From a virus, in the IMG/VR virus record IMGVR_UViG_3300031565_000321, positions 1 through 25,857 of that record: 25,857 nt of DNA, one strand, 5' to 3'. The position numbers and the translations under genes are program-made. Positions 14,118-22,913 of this stretch are shown here, in pieces; the first letter of the stretch is position 1; every line of letters starts with the position of its first letter. The notes under the pieces are model-generated. The model searched no databases. It was given only the letters and a program-made list of their open reading frames with translations, and was not told the DNA's origin.

Positions 14118-15227
14118 TCAGAGGGCGGTGCCATCGAGCATCTGCATGATGTTGTTGATACCGCCAGGCAGGTAGTCGTAGGTGAACCCGGAGGCGAGTA
14201 CGTCCAACATCCGATTGTTCGCTGCTCCGGGCTTGAAGTAGAAGCCTTTCGTCCCGGACCCGACACCGGTCAACCGTCCGCCTTCGATCCGGTTGTTCGA
14301 CCCGTAGATACGGGCACCCATCAGGGTGCAGTCAAGACCGATCAAGTTTTGGATCAGACAGTTGTTGGCTTTGATGAACACGGCCTTGCGGCAGTCGATA
14401 GCGGTCAGGTTGGTAGCGACCGCATGGTCGGTGGTGAACAGGAAACCTTGGTCACACCCGACCGCAACCAAGTTGGCGACGGTGGCGTTGTCTCCGCCAA
14501 TGTTGAATCCGGTAACGGTCGCTACGCCGTTGGCGTTGACGTGACAGTTCGAGATGATCGACTGGTGGCCTCCGTCACCCCACGGGTCGGCTTCAACACC
14601 TGCTTGGCCGTAACGGAGACGGATGCAATCGGGTCCGTCAGCGTTGACATCTGGAGTGACCTGGCAGCCGGTGACCAGCGTGCCGACGCCACGAATATCG
14701 AGTCCGGCTTTCTGAGAGTTGCCGTCTGTCCCGAACCGTTCAACGACAACATTGACGATCCGAATATGACGGTTCTCCGAGTTCGGGTTTTTGATGTCGA
14801 TGCCGTCTTCACCAGAGTCGGAGATGAGGGTGCCTTCGATCAACAGCGTGTCGATCGTGCCGCCTTGCGCTCCGATGCAATACGACTCGCTGTCCCGGAT
14901 GTGGCCGCCCAGGATCTGTATGCGGGTCACGTTGTCGAGCCGGAGGCAGTGTGCTGCTACCTCTTGGCCTGCGTTGTTGCCGTCGATCTGCGGGTTGACG
15001 AGTGTCACGTCGGAGACGTTTATGAGTTCCATCAGATGCGTTTCGACTGCTGCGCCTAACGTCCACAACGACCCCGACGCACATTCGAGGGTGGTGTTTG
15101 ACGGAACCTCGATCGTGGAGGTGACCGTTTCGTTGCCGCCGTCATGGATGACGCGTCCGCCGTGAGCCGGTAATGCGTCGAGTGCGGCCTGAGTGTTGCT
15201 GTAGCCCGATGTGTAGATGGTCGTCAC
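14118..15227 (-). CDS. Right-handed beta-helix (pectate-lyase-like) protein
   Basis: 369 residues. The start is GTG at 15227, with AAAGGG about 10 nt upstream. The N-terminus (IYTSGYSNTQAALDALPAHGGRVIHDGGNETVTSTIEVPSNTTL) is the cap of a pectate lyase 3-type solenoid. Short rungs of strand and turn then run through nearly the whole chain (NVTRIQILGGHIRD, TLLIEGTLISDSGEDGIDI, ATVANLVAVGCDQGFLF, NNRIEGGRLTGVG). It ends with a short non-helical tail (GGINNIMQMLDGTAL). Phage proteins like this are tailspikes, depolymerases or capsule-binding fibres. No obvious catalytic acids can be assigned by eye. Its place between the protease and capsid genes is unusual for a tailspike. Confidence 0.75.
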   Translation of the reverse strand: MTTIYTSGYSNTQAALDALPAHGGRVIHDGGNETVTSTIEVPSNTTLECASGSLWTLGAAVETHLMELINVSDVTLVNPQIDGNNAGQEVAAHCLRLDNVTRIQILGGHIRDSESYCIGAQGGTIDTLLIEGTLISDSGEDGIDIKNPNSENRHIRIVNVVVERFGTDGNSQKAGLDIRGVGTLVTGCQVTPDVNADGPDCIRLRYGQAGVEADPWGDGGHQSIISNCHVNANGVATVTGFNIGGDNATVANLVAVGCDQGFLFTTDHAVATNLTAIDCRKAVFIKANNCLIQNLIGLDCTLMGARIYGSNNRIEGGRLTGVGSGTKGFYFKPGAANNRMLDVLASGFTYDYLPGGINNIMQMLDGTAL

Positions 15228-15242
15228 GGCGTGTGATCCCTT

Positions 15243-15644
15243 TCAGGTCTCGTCGATTGGTACATAGCGGGGCTTCGGCAGCTTGATCCTCTTACCCGAA
15301 GTCTCCTCTGCCCAATCGGACATCGCCTCGAACATGGCTTGATCGTCGAGGGCGTGTGAATTGATGGTGTAGGCAACCTTGGAGTGCTGAGCATCGTTGT
15401 CCATCTGGAAGTCGTCCAGCCGTTGCACGAGCGACCGATCATCACCGTTCATCCCAATGCGATCCGAGATCTCACCGAGTTTCCCGTGGATACCGTTGAT
15501 CTTCATCTCGTTCTCCAGGACCTTCTCGATAGCCATCGAGACTCGATGAGCCGCCCGAAATAAGGGGGTCAGCATCAAGCGGAGGGCGGCGACAACGGCA
15601 CCCAGCAGAACTATGGCTCTACCCAGCTCTTCCCATTCGGGCAT
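15243..15644 (-). CDS. Small membrane-anchored coiled-coil protein (DUF2746/holin-like)
   Basis: 133 residues, ATG at 15644. A single TM segment near residues 8-29 (GRAIVLLGAVVAALRLMLTPLF) is followed by a helical, charged region (RVSMAIEKVLENEMKINGIHGKLGEISDRIG) and a more polar end with KRIKLPKPRYVPIDET. The architecture (one N-terminal TM, coiled-coil, short basic tail) is that of actinophage DUF2746 proteins, often second holin or membrane partners in lysis cassettes. No lysin is visible nearby, so a lysis role is tentative. Its start lies within a small hairpin (15645-15660) holding the likely ribosome site. Confidence 0.5.
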   Translation of the reverse strand: MPEWEELGRAIVLLGAVVAALRLMLTPLFRAAHRVSMAIEKVLENEMKINGIHGKLGEISDRIGMNGDDRSLVQRLDDFQMDNDAQHSKVAYTINSHALDDQAMFEAMSDWAEETSGKRIKLPKPRYVPIDET

Positions 15645-15660
15645 TGAGGGTCATCCCTCA
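15645..15660 (-). promoter_or_regulatory. Hairpin enclosing the ribosome site of the membrane protein gene
   Basis: TGAGGG-TCAT-CCCTCA is a perfect 6-bp stem with a 4-nt loop, directly before the ATG at 15644 and overlapping the protease stop codon (15651-15653). The only purine-rich ribosome site (GAGGG) is one arm of this stem. Translation may therefore depend on ribosomes opening the hairpin as they terminate the upstream gene. Confidence 0.4.
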
Positions 15661-18488
15661 GATCGGCGCGAGGTAGCCAACTCCGCGATCCGCTCCAGGG
15701 CGGCGACACCGTCGGCGGCCGTCTTCGGAGGTGCCGGAGGGGCTGGGATGCGAGACGCCGCCGCCTCGGCTCGTGACGCAGCCAGGAACTTCTCGACACC
15801 GTTGAGGCGGGTTTCGAGCGCCTCGTATTCGGCGAGAGGGACGGTGGCTTCGACCTCTGGCTCGGGGTCGACGTGCATCCCGACGGCGACCATCGCCATC
15901 GGCTCATCGGTCTCGAAGTTCCACTCGATACGAGCACGGCCGTCTGCGGGGACAGTGCAGCCTGCGTCGAGTCCGGCGGCGACGAGTGCCGGAGGAATCA
16001 GCCCGGAGGTGTTGACGACCACGAGGCCGACCATCTCCATGCCACCGTCAATTGGACGCCAGTCGGGGGAGATCTTCTGGCAGTCGAACGCCCGCAGCTG
16101 GGCATCGGTCGCCGACGGGCGGACCGACCCGGCGACATAGATCCCATGCTCGGTCTCATACGGGACGACGTCGGCAACGGCGTGACCGGCGTTCGACATC
16201 GCGTCCATCGCCGCTTCCCAATTCAGGCGAAGGTCAGCGTGACCGCACCCAACATAGATGACGCCGGTCTTGTACCGGCTACCTTCGGCCGTGAAGACGC
16301 CACCACCGCGCTTGAACCTTCCATAGTCCTCTCGACTGTGGGGTGCCCGGGTGCAGCGGTCGTTGAAACCGATGTGGCAGGTCGACCAGTCGGACACGTA
16401 TCCGTGGACTCGTCCATCCGGCTCGCGCCGAGCGTCATAGTAGGCGTCGTGTTCGGGGAGGAAGGCGAACCATGCCGAGGGGGGCTTGGTCGGCGCCTTC
16501 GAAGGCAACGAAACGACGTTGCCCGAAGCGACCAATGGAGCTGTCTCCTCGTCAAGAGTGATGTTGAGGGGGATGTTGGTCTTCCACACGCTGAGGGACT
16601 CCCGGTCGCCGAACAGGGCGGCATGGTCGGCTTCGAAGGCGAGGTAGTCGATGGCTCCGGCGACGAGCGCCGTTTCAAGGACCTCGATGAACGCTTCCTG
16701 GAAGGCCGGGAACGGAGTGATCGTGGCTCCCATGACCCGAGCTTTGGTCATCAGCATCCGGGGCTGACCGCCAGCCTCGTCGACCTCGATGTCGGCTTCG
16801 AGCATGTCGAGGTCGACGGAGACGCCCCGCATCGTGCCCTCTTTGACAAGGCGTCGGGCTTCTTGGCCGTCTTCGCCTGAGTCGAAGATGATCCCGGCGA
16901 CGATTTCGTCACCGACTCGTTCGATCGTCCAAATCGATCCAGCGACGACAGATCCGTCGTGGCCTCCGGCGGCCGAGTTCACCTTCTGGAGCATCAGGGG
17001 AAGGGGGAGGTCGCGGAATTCCAGGGCACCTCGGGCGATGCGACGGCGGTCACCCGACTCGATGCCTTCGACGACGAGTACGGCCCGAGCGTCGAAGTCA
17101 CCAGCAGCAGCGCGAGCGGCGTTCTCAGAAGCGAAGGGGCGACCATCGTCTTCCTCCTCGACGTCATCTTCTTCCTCAACCACGACGATGACATCGTCGT
17201 GAGCAAGCTCCGTCGGAGCCTCAGTGGGATGCTGGCATCCGCACTCTTCTGTGCTGGTCGGCTCTTCGAGAAGTGCTGTCGAATCTTCACTCATGGTGGC
17301 GATCTCCTTGGGTTTCCAGCCTGACAATACCTCAGACGTGGGATTTGATCGTTCATTCGATCGGATCGACAGTTCAGAACCGAACAGGATCCCAATCAGA
17401 TCGGCGCTGCTCGGGTTCCCTTCGAGTGCCGAAATGAGACCACGGAGGCCTCCATTGTTGATCGATTCGACGACTGAATCTGGCAGCAGTCTCTCCTCGA
17501 CAGCTTCGGCCGAGATCCCATCAGGGATGTCGTTGCGAACCACGATCTCAGACCGGAGGCGGCGGGCGGCGGCGATCTTCTGGCGCCGTAGAGCAATCAT
17601 CTCGCCGACAACATCAGCCACCTCGCTGTCGTTGTCGGCGTTCACGTCATCTCCTCGTATCAAGAAGCAGCGGCAGCTGATCCTCATCGATGCGGGGAGT
17701 TTCGGGTCTCCGGGATAGCGGGCGGTGAACCCACCAACGATGAAGACACCCGACGTAGGCACTGAAGTCCCGTGGAGACTCCCGTGGGCGGTCCGGACCT
17801 TCTGGTCGAGCATCGTGATCCACGACTTGCGCCGAGAGAACGGGTCAGAGGCTGCACCGGCGACGAGTGTCGTAGACGCGACCGTCAGCATCAGATCCTC
17901 GATGCCGTTGCGGAGATGGACGGTGAGCGCCTCGGCCAGCCGGTCGACCCGGTCGGTGGCGAGGACCTTCTCCAGGGCGTCGCCGATCGAGATGGTCGGA
18001 TCCTTGACCTGCGCCTTGAAGACGGTCGCTTCGAGTAGCTGCGAGTACCGCCCGACTCCTTCGACGAGTTCTGTGGCGACGTTGCTCACCTGCTGGGCGG
18101 TCACTGAATTCGGAGCCAGGTCGTTGTTCGCCGCCGAGACCTCGACCATGATTTGAGCTTGGCGTTCCGCCTCGGCCCCGATGAACTCGGCCACAGATTC
18201 GTCCCAAGCCAACGTCACATCGCCTACGAGAATCGTGTTCTTGGCAGCCCCCCGAGTCGCATCGAGCACCTTGTCGAAGGCCGGGGCAAACGACTCTTCG
18301 GCGTTCGCCTGTGCTGCGGCCTCACGGATCTCTTGTCCGCTCTCCGAGGCATTCAGCGCGGCGATCTGACGGGCCGCTTTCTCGCGGGTCTCGTGGCACC
18401 CCTCCAGCTCACCATCGGAGTCCTTGCGGACACTCCACGGCTTCGAAGAAGGACAGCCACCGTCGTTCTGATGGATCGACCAGGGCAT
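15651..18488 (-). CDS. MuF-like minor head protein fused to capsid maturation protease
   Basis: 945 residues, ATG at 18488 just after the portal stop. The start reads MPWSIHQNDGGCPSSKPW...GCHETREKAARQIAALNASE, a short domain common on phage head proteins. Residues about 215-280 form the MuF tail (WITMLDQKVRTAHGSLHG, YPGDPKLPASMRISCRCFLI). A charged linker (VVEEEDDVEEEDDG) leads to the HK97-type protease (about 450-605), with candidate His510 (GGHDGSVVAG), Ser557 (RGVSVDLD) and the closing VMGATITPFPAFQEAF. Residues 660-870 carry a domain typical of actinophage capsid proteases (GYVSDWSTCHIGFNDRC, GHAVADV, HGIYVAGSVRP, DWRPIDGG-MEMVGLVVVN). MuF-protease fusions occur in other actinophages. An internal ATG at 17294 could give the protease alone. 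Confidence 0.85.
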   Translation of the reverse strand: MPWSIHQNDGGCPSSKPWSVRKDSDGELEGCHETREKAARQIAALNASESGQEIREAAAQANAEESFAPAFDKVLDATRGAAKNTILVGDVTLAWDESVAEFIGAEAERQAQIMVEVSAANNDLAPNSVTAQQVSNVATELVEGVGRYSQLLEATVFKAQVKDPTISIGDALEKVLATDRVDRLAEALTVHLRNGIEDLMLTVASTTLVAGAASDPFSRRKSWITMLDQKVRTAHGSLHGTSVPTSGVFIVGGFTARYPGDPKLPASMRISCRCFLIRGDDVNADNDSEVADVVGEMIALRRQKIAAARRLRSEIVVRNDIPDGISAEAVEERLLPDSVVESINNGGLRGLISALEGNPSSADLIGILFGSELSIRSNERSNPTSEVLSGWKPKEIATMSEDSTALLEEPTSTEECGCQHPTEAPTELAHDDVIVVVEEEDDVEEEDDGRPFASENAARAAAGDFDARAVLVVEGIESGDRRRIARGALEFRDLPLPLMLQKVNSAAGGHDGSVVAGSIWTIERVGDEIVAGIIFDSGEDGQEARRLVKEGTMRGVSVDLDMLEADIEVDEAGGQPRMLMTKARVMGATITPFPAFQEAFIEVLETALVAGAIDYLAFEADHAALFGDRESLSVWKTNIPLNITLDEETAPLVASGNVVSLPSKAPTKPPSAWFAFLPEHDAYYDARREPDGRVHGYVSDWSTCHIGFNDRCTRAPHSREDYGRFKRGGGVFTAEGSRYKTGVIYVGCGHADLRLNWEAAMDAMSNAGHAVADVVPYETEHGIYVAGSVRPSATDAQLRAFDCQKISPDWRPIDGGMEMVGLVVVNTSGLIPPALVAAGLDAGCTVPADGRARIEWNFETDEPMAMVAVGMHVDPEPEVEATVPLAEYEALETRLNGVEKFLAASRAEAAASRIPAPPAPPKTAADGVAALERIAELATSRRSEG
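17292..17309 (-). promoter_or_regulatory. Internal ribosome site and in-frame start for protease half
   Basis: Within the MuF-protease gene, AAGGAG stands 9 nt before an in-frame ATG (codon 399, first bases 17294-17292). The product would be 547 residues starting MSEDSTALLEEP: an acidic leader, the protease and the C-terminal domain, without MuF. The site lies exactly at the inter-domain linker, where an independent start would be useful. Confidence 0.5.
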
Positions 18489-18491
18489 GGA

Positions 18492-20609
18492 TCAGAACTT
18501 CACTGGAGCAGCCGTTTCGAGAGCGGCCACTACTACGGACGGAGGGATCTTCATGCCATCGTCGTAGAGGCGCGTGCCTCGATCGGCCAGAGTGATCGTC
18601 TGGAGGCGCGCGCACAACTCTTCAGATATGTTCCGGGCCACATCGACCGAGGCGGCGCCGTTGAACCCGCACCGGGCTACGACCCACGGCTGGACCCAGC
18701 CTCGAACCTTCATGGCGAGGTCATCCCATGCCCCATCGAGGAGCTGCTCGGGGGTGACGCCGAGAGCGGAGAAGTCTGCCGGGCCAAGAGACGAGAGAGC
18801 CTTCGACTTGTCGAGGCGTAGCCGATCTGCTGCCGGGAGCTTCGACGAATCGATCTTGTTCAGGTTGATCCGGGAGACGGCGCGCGACCCGGCCTTCTCC
18901 AGGGCACGGTCGATGGCGGCGTCGGACGCTACGACGATCTTGTCGATGATCGAGGCGTCAGCGTTTGGAGTGCCGGGAACCGATTGAACAGGGGGGAGCG
19001 GTTCCCGGCCTCCCGATTCGGGATCACCTCCAGACCGGCCAGTTGGTTCGTCGGCAGCCGGTGGGGCCGGTGGGATGCCGCCGGGACGGGAGTCGTCCAC
19101 GAGCACGATGTCTTCGAAGCCGGGAATCAACGGCAGCAACTGAGGGGCCAGTGCGGCGTTCGCTGCGATCAGATCCTTGAGCACCTTGATCCGTCGCTCT
19201 TCGTCATTGGGCATGTCGGCGAGCGTGAACCCGTTCGCCAGCACAACGGCTTCCTCGGCCAGCTGGCCTCGGTCACCGAGACGAGTCGCCGTCACGCCCT
19301 TGTCGGCGCGTGCGGTGATCGTCGATGCGTCGAAGACATACCGCCAGTTCTGGTACTTCCCAGCGTCCCACTGCTCGAACAGTTCGAGCATGGCATGGAG
19401 GTAGGCGACGGTGGAGAACGAGCTGATGAACTCGCCTTGAGGAATGACCCACTTCGAGTTGTACTCAGCGTCAGACGAGTACCCGGACCAGTGATTGAGT
19501 TCACCTTTCCCCGTCATCATGTCGGGGGAGATGTCGAGGTCCTGGGAGATGTAGGTCAATACTTCTTGACGAAGGGCCGACGCCCATTCGGCGTTCTGCT
19601 CGTCACCGAGTTCCATCTTCTCCAGACCCTTGAGCAGGTCTGGGTCGCCTACAGCAAAGATGGGCAGGAGTCGGGAGGCCGATCCGGGGTCCTCGAACGC
19701 TGATGAGAGATGTTCGACGAATGCTTCGGTGAAGGGGCGGGCACCCTCCTCGTTGGGGTCGTCGGAATCCTGTGGCATTCCAACGGCGTCGAGTCCTTCA
19801 GGGACCTTGACGACACCGGCGGGGATGCGCGAATCGGCCGAGGCGTCGATGATGGCCCGGAGCTTCAGGTAGGACCGACAGTCAGGTAGTGCTCGCTGCA
19901 TTCCCGACTCGGGCAGCTCCGAGTAGTCGGTGGCCGAGTTCCAGATACGAGCGATGTATTCGCCCTTGCCGAGTTCCTCTCGACCGCTCATCGTGATGCC
20001 CTGATGTCCGGCGCGCTTGCGGGTGATTGTCCCGTATTTGTCGGGGTCGATTTCGAGTGGACTGAGGAACTCCCAGACGAGGCCCGGCGAGTCGTCGTTG
20101 GGAACATCGATCTCTGTCGGGGAGCCGACGAGGAACGACTCGCCGCCGATACTCAGGTTCAGGGACGCCTTGCGGAGCAGCTCCTTGCGACCACCCAGCG
20201 GAGCGACGAACGCATCGTGGACCCGCTTCACCGCAAGAGCTTGATCGCGAAGTGCTTGACGTTGCGGAGTGTCCTTCTCGTCTTCGCCGAGACCAGACAA
20301 CAGCTCCGACATGGTCCACTCGTTGCCCGTCTCGGGATCCGTGTAGACCGGACGAATGTCACAGGCGGACACCGTGTTCGCCCGCATGTGGTGGACCTTG
20401 CCAACCTGTCCGACGAGGGTCGAAAGGTCATAGGCCGATCGCTGCCAATCCGCCGTCCTCGTGACGACATCGCGAGCGTCGCGGGGGATCTCGTCGGCCT
20501 TTCGAAGTTTCGCCCTCGTCCCCCGCGCTGGGTCGGGTGATACCCGTACCGTCATCTCAGCCCTGGCCGGTCGGCGGGACTCCATTGATTGTGATGGCGT
20601 TACCCGCAC
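18492..20609 (-). CDS. Portal protein
   Basis: 705 residues. The start is GTG at 20609 behind GGAGG with 6-nt spacing. Typical portal order is seen: an N-terminal helical part (RKADEIPRDARDVVTRTADWQRSAYDLSTLVGQVGKVHH), the wing (GGESFLVGSP, SPLEIDPDKYGTI, YIARIWNSATDYSELPESG), the stem and crown region (LTYISQDLDISPDMMTGKGELNHWSGYSSDAEYNSKWVIPQG, LELFEQW), then a helical crown (LGDRGQLAEEAVVLANGF). The C-terminal 200 residues after LVDDSRPGGIPPAPPA are a Pro/Gly linker and a further helical domain (ALEKAGSRAVSRINLNKID), longer than in most portals. It forms the dodecameric DNA entry ring with the terminase. MuF follows immediately. Confidence 0.85.
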   Translation of the reverse strand: MRVTPSQSMESRRPARAEMTVRVSPDPARGTRAKLRKADEIPRDARDVVTRTADWQRSAYDLSTLVGQVGKVHHMRANTVSACDIRPVYTDPETGNEWTMSELLSGLGEDEKDTPQRQALRDQALAVKRVHDAFVAPLGGRKELLRKASLNLSIGGESFLVGSPTEIDVPNDDSPGLVWEFLSPLEIDPDKYGTITRKRAGHQGITMSGREELGKGEYIARIWNSATDYSELPESGMQRALPDCRSYLKLRAIIDASADSRIPAGVVKVPEGLDAVGMPQDSDDPNEEGARPFTEAFVEHLSSAFEDPGSASRLLPIFAVGDPDLLKGLEKMELGDEQNAEWASALRQEVLTYISQDLDISPDMMTGKGELNHWSGYSSDAEYNSKWVIPQGEFISSFSTVAYLHAMLELFEQWDAGKYQNWRYVFDASTITARADKGVTATRLGDRGQLAEEAVVLANGFTLADMPNDEERRIKVLKDLIAANAALAPQLLPLIPGFEDIVLVDDSRPGGIPPAPPAADEPTGRSGGDPESGGREPLPPVQSVPGTPNADASIIDKIVVASDAAIDRALEKAGSRAVSRINLNKIDSSKLPAADRLRLDKSKALSSLGPADFSALGVTPEQLLDGAWDDLAMKVRGWVQPWVVARCGFNGAASVDVARNISEELCARLQTITLADRGTRLYDDGMKIPPSVVVAALETAAPVKF

Positions 20610-20670
20610 GAGCTACCTCCGGAAGATGCCCGCATCCTAGACCGCTGCGTGCTATGCGACGATGACCTCA

Positions 20671-22116
20671 TCAGGACGCTACGACGATCTGACGCCCGAC
20701 GCCGGGGGCTACCGCATAGCCGCGACCCGACCCTTTCCCGGCGAGAACCTGGAAAGCCGACGAAACAGCATCGACCTGATCGAACTTCTTGCCGTTCGGA
20801 AACATCAGGACCTCGTCCATGAAATCGTCGTTCCAATCGGCTCGGACCATCGTCACTCGCTCCTGTTCAGCAGCCGAAGCGAACATCTCAGCCCGGATGA
20901 TTTTCGCCTCCGACGCTTTCCCTTCGATTCCGAAACTGTGCTTCCCTCGGCTCGTCCCCGTCACAGAATGACCCTTCACCCGAGAGATCCCGTCGAGTTG
21001 CCGGGCGATCGTGGCGACCACCGATTTCCCTGCCGCGCCCAACTCCTGCTCGATCCACTGGACGACCTTCGGACCATCGTCTATGGCTCGACGTCGGATG
21101 AAGTCGTCACGTTTGCCGGGAGACAGGCGACAGCGGACCACGGACTCGATGCAGTACAGATTGGACCCTCTCGTGATCGAAACGAGGGCGCCGACCGTCC
21201 AGTCCGGATTCGAATTCGACGATGACGGCTCGGTGGCGGCCAGGTCCCAGAACCGGATGCGTGACGAGACCTCTATCGGGGGGCGATCCACATGGATGAA
21301 CCACCCGGGGGTGAACATCGAGCCTGAGTCGTCGAGGATCTCGCCGTGCAGCTCCTGACGCCCGAGGCGGGTGCCCTCGTAGCGAGCGACGACCCGGTCT
21401 CGGAACTGGGGGGAGAGGTTGTCGAGGTTGTCGTAGGTGGAGCCGGTGGTGACGACGATCGACTCGTCAGCCACCATCTCTTTCGTCAGAGCATTGTTCT
21501 TTGGTGTGCCGGTGACGACAACGCGGGGGTCAGGGGGGAGCCGTAGGCCCAGCATGAGGTTCGACCATGTCGTGTCCTCCTCGGTGCCGAGATGGGCATC
21601 GCGGAGGAACGCTGGCTCATCGACCCAGGCGAAGTGGAACTGCGGGCCACGGAGAGAGCGGGGCTTCTCCGACGAATAGCCTTTGATGATGCCGCCGTCG
21701 GCCAGGTGGATCTCCGACAGCGACCGGTTATAGGCCTTCTCCCAGTCTCCGTCGCGAAGCATCTCGGGAGGGATGACGAACTGAAGGCCCGACTCACCTT
21801 CGATCATTGTCCCACGCACGTCGGCGATCGTCGGGCCAACCAAGGCGCACCGGAAGCCGCCCTTGATCTGCGGGGAGATGTCTTCATATTTCTCTTTGAT
21901 GGTTTCCGATCCAGTCTTGGTCTTTCCGAAACCTCGCCCCGCCTTTATGTACCAGCCCACCCACTCACCGTCTGGTGGCGTTTGCTCTGGCCTTCTGATA
22001 GTCCACCAGGCATCGTTCATGATGGCTTCTGCCACATCATCGCCCTGCGATGCGAAAAACTCGGTGACTTCTTCGTCGTTGAGCAGCAGTAGCTGATCGC
22101 GGAAGGAGAGGCCCAT
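20671..22116 (-). CDS. terL: Terminase large subunit
   Basis: 481 residues from the ATG at 22116 (MGLSFRDQLL). In-frame ATGs at 22158 and 22173 are alternatives, but the usual N-terminal helix begins here. ATPase motifs (numbered from this start): Walker A GRGFGKTKTG (about 60), Walker B FHFAWVDEPA (about 160) and coupling motif VVVTGTPK (about 199). The C-terminal RNase H-like nuclease has FWDLAAT (about 289) and FDQVDAVS near the end as acidic centres. It packages DNA into the prohead through the portal and cuts the concatemer. No small terminase subunit is recognised. There is no Shine-Dalgarno at this ATG, but TACTAT stands 7 nt upstream. Confidence 0.9.
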   Translation of the reverse strand: MGLSFRDQLLLLNDEEVTEFFASQGDDVAEAIMNDAWWTIRRPEQTPPDGEWVGWYIKAGRGFGKTKTGSETIKEKYEDISPQIKGGFRCALVGPTIADVRGTMIEGESGLQFVIPPEMLRDGDWEKAYNRSLSEIHLADGGIIKGYSSEKPRSLRGPQFHFAWVDEPAFLRDAHLGTEEDTTWSNLMLGLRLPPDPRVVVTGTPKNNALTKEMVADESIVVTTGSTYDNLDNLSPQFRDRVVARYEGTRLGRQELHGEILDDSGSMFTPGWFIHVDRPPIEVSSRIRFWDLAATEPSSSNSNPDWTVGALVSITRGSNLYCIESVVRCRLSPGKRDDFIRRRAIDDGPKVVQWIEQELGAAGKSVVATIARQLDGISRVKGHSVTGTSRGKHSFGIEGKASEAKIIRAEMFASAAEQERVTMVRADWNDDFMDEVLMFPNGKKFDQVDAVSSAFQVLAGKGSGRGYAVAPGVGRQIVVAS

Positions 22117-22156
22117 AGGCAAGATAGTAGCCGCGGTCGCGCTAGCCTTCCCTGGC
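22117..22156. promoter_or_regulatory. Divergent start region between terminase and plus-strand gene
   Basis: A 40-bp gap separates the leftward terminase (22116) and the rightward gene (22157). TACTAT on the minus strand lies 7 nt before the terminase ATG; TAGCCT on the plus strand lies 8 nt before the other ATG. Both spacings suit leaderless transcription, frequent in actinobacteria. No -35 elements are obvious. The sequence CATG at 22156-22159 also offers an ATG on both strands. Confidence 0.3.
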
Positions 22157-22492
22157 ATGGACCGACCCGACATGCCCGAGTTCGGAACTGCGGAAGGCGA
22201 AGTGGGGATGCTCGGCGTCGTCGATGGCCCCTACCCGCCATGCAGTCTCTGTGGATCCAAAGGCTACCCAGCCGACCTGGAGATCACGATGGGCGGCAAC
22301 GATGCCTGGGTCTGCTACGAGTGCTGGACGTCGGACAAAATCCCCGAGGCCGTCCGTGCCGTAGCGCCTGTCAGCTGGGACAAAGTGATGCGTCTCCGAG
22401 CTACACCGTGGTCGAGGTCTTGGCGGGGATGGAAGCGCCGCAGTCGTGAGGACGCCCCCGACGACAAGCAGCCGACGCTACGACTCCCCTGA
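22157..22492 (+). CDS. Small zinc-finger-like protein (plus strand)
   Basis: 111 residues, ATG at 22157, with no Shine-Dalgarno. CSLCGSKG and, about 25 residues later, WVCYECW form a C-x2-C...C-x2-C pair, as in zinc ribbons; the C-terminus is basic (RATPWSRSWRGWKRRSRED). This suggests nucleic-acid binding or a protein interaction module. I do not recognise a family. It is the only plus-strand gene in the right arm and overlaps the end of the minus-strand gene at 22478 by 15 bp. A role beside the terminase (for example a small packaging or HNH-related factor) is possible, but no HNH residues are seen. Confidence 0.6.
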   Translation: MDRPDMPEFGTAEGEVGMLGVVDGPYPPCSLCGSKGYPADLEITMGGNDAWVCYECWTSDKIPEAVRAVAPVSWDKVMRLRATPWSRSWRGWKRRSREDAPDDKQPTLRLP

Positions 22493-22708
22493 GCCGACGA
22501 TCCCTTGCTCGGCAAGCTCGGCGATAATGTCGGCCGGGCCGAGCACTTCGACGTCGCCACCCGGCGGCTCCAACATGACCAAGAACCGGTCGTGTCCGGC
22601 CACACGCTGTAGCTCGACCTGAAGCTCCACGATCTGGACCTCGTCGAGAGAGTGGGGGATGACGACCATCGATCCCTTCTCGATCCGGTAGATGCGAGTC
22701 TCAGACAC
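22478..22708 (-). CDS. Small hypothetical protein
   Basis: 76 residues. The start is GTG at 22708, with AAGGA 5 nt upstream; it overlaps the previous gene's stop by 8 bases. An in-frame ATG upstream at 22744 would lie inside that gene. The sequence (SETRIYRIEKGSMVVIPHSLDEVQIVELQVELQRVAG, then FLVMLEPPGGDVEVLGPADIIAELAEQGIV) is mixed strand and helix, acidic and soluble. It has no recognised domain. It is the last gene of the right-arm operon before convergence with the plus-strand gene. Confidence 0.55.
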   Translation of the reverse strand: MSETRIYRIEKGSMVVIPHSLDEVQIVELQVELQRVAGHDRFLVMLEPPGGDVEVLGPADIIAELAEQGIVGSGES

Positions 22709-22913
22709 GAGGGTCCTTCTTCGAGAAGACGTGGAATCCCTCACAAGCCGTGCAGACCTCGAAATAGAGGATGCGCCCCTGGAACGTCGACTCCCATTTC
22801 CACATCATCGACCTCGCCTCGTCGGCCGTGGAGAACCGGCGGCGATGAGGATGCCCGTACTTCTTCGCCCGGACGTAGCCGACCTTGTCAGCGCAGGTGA
22901 GGAACATCTTCAT
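22701..22913 (-). CDS. Small zinc-ribbon-like protein
   Basis: 70 residues. The ATG at 22913 overlaps the previous TGA (ATGA). A basic N-terminal half (VGYVRAKKYGHPHRRRFSTADEA) is followed by YFEVCTACEGFHVFSKK, a C-x2-C-x2-(F/W)H pattern recurring in small phage proteins annotated as truncated zinc ribbons. The first Cys (MFLTCADK) could supply a further ligand. It likely binds nucleic acid or a partner protein. The exact function is unknown. Confidence 0.6.
   Translation of the reverse strand: MKMFLTCADKVGYVRAKKYGHPHRRRFSTADEARSMMWKWESTFQGRILYFEVCTACEGFHVFSKKDPRV

Noticed and set aside
22158-22173. Longer terminase starts at 22173 or 22158
   Set aside because: They add a short low-complexity leader before the usual N-terminal helix and have no ribosome site; 22116 fits the family better, though it is not proven.
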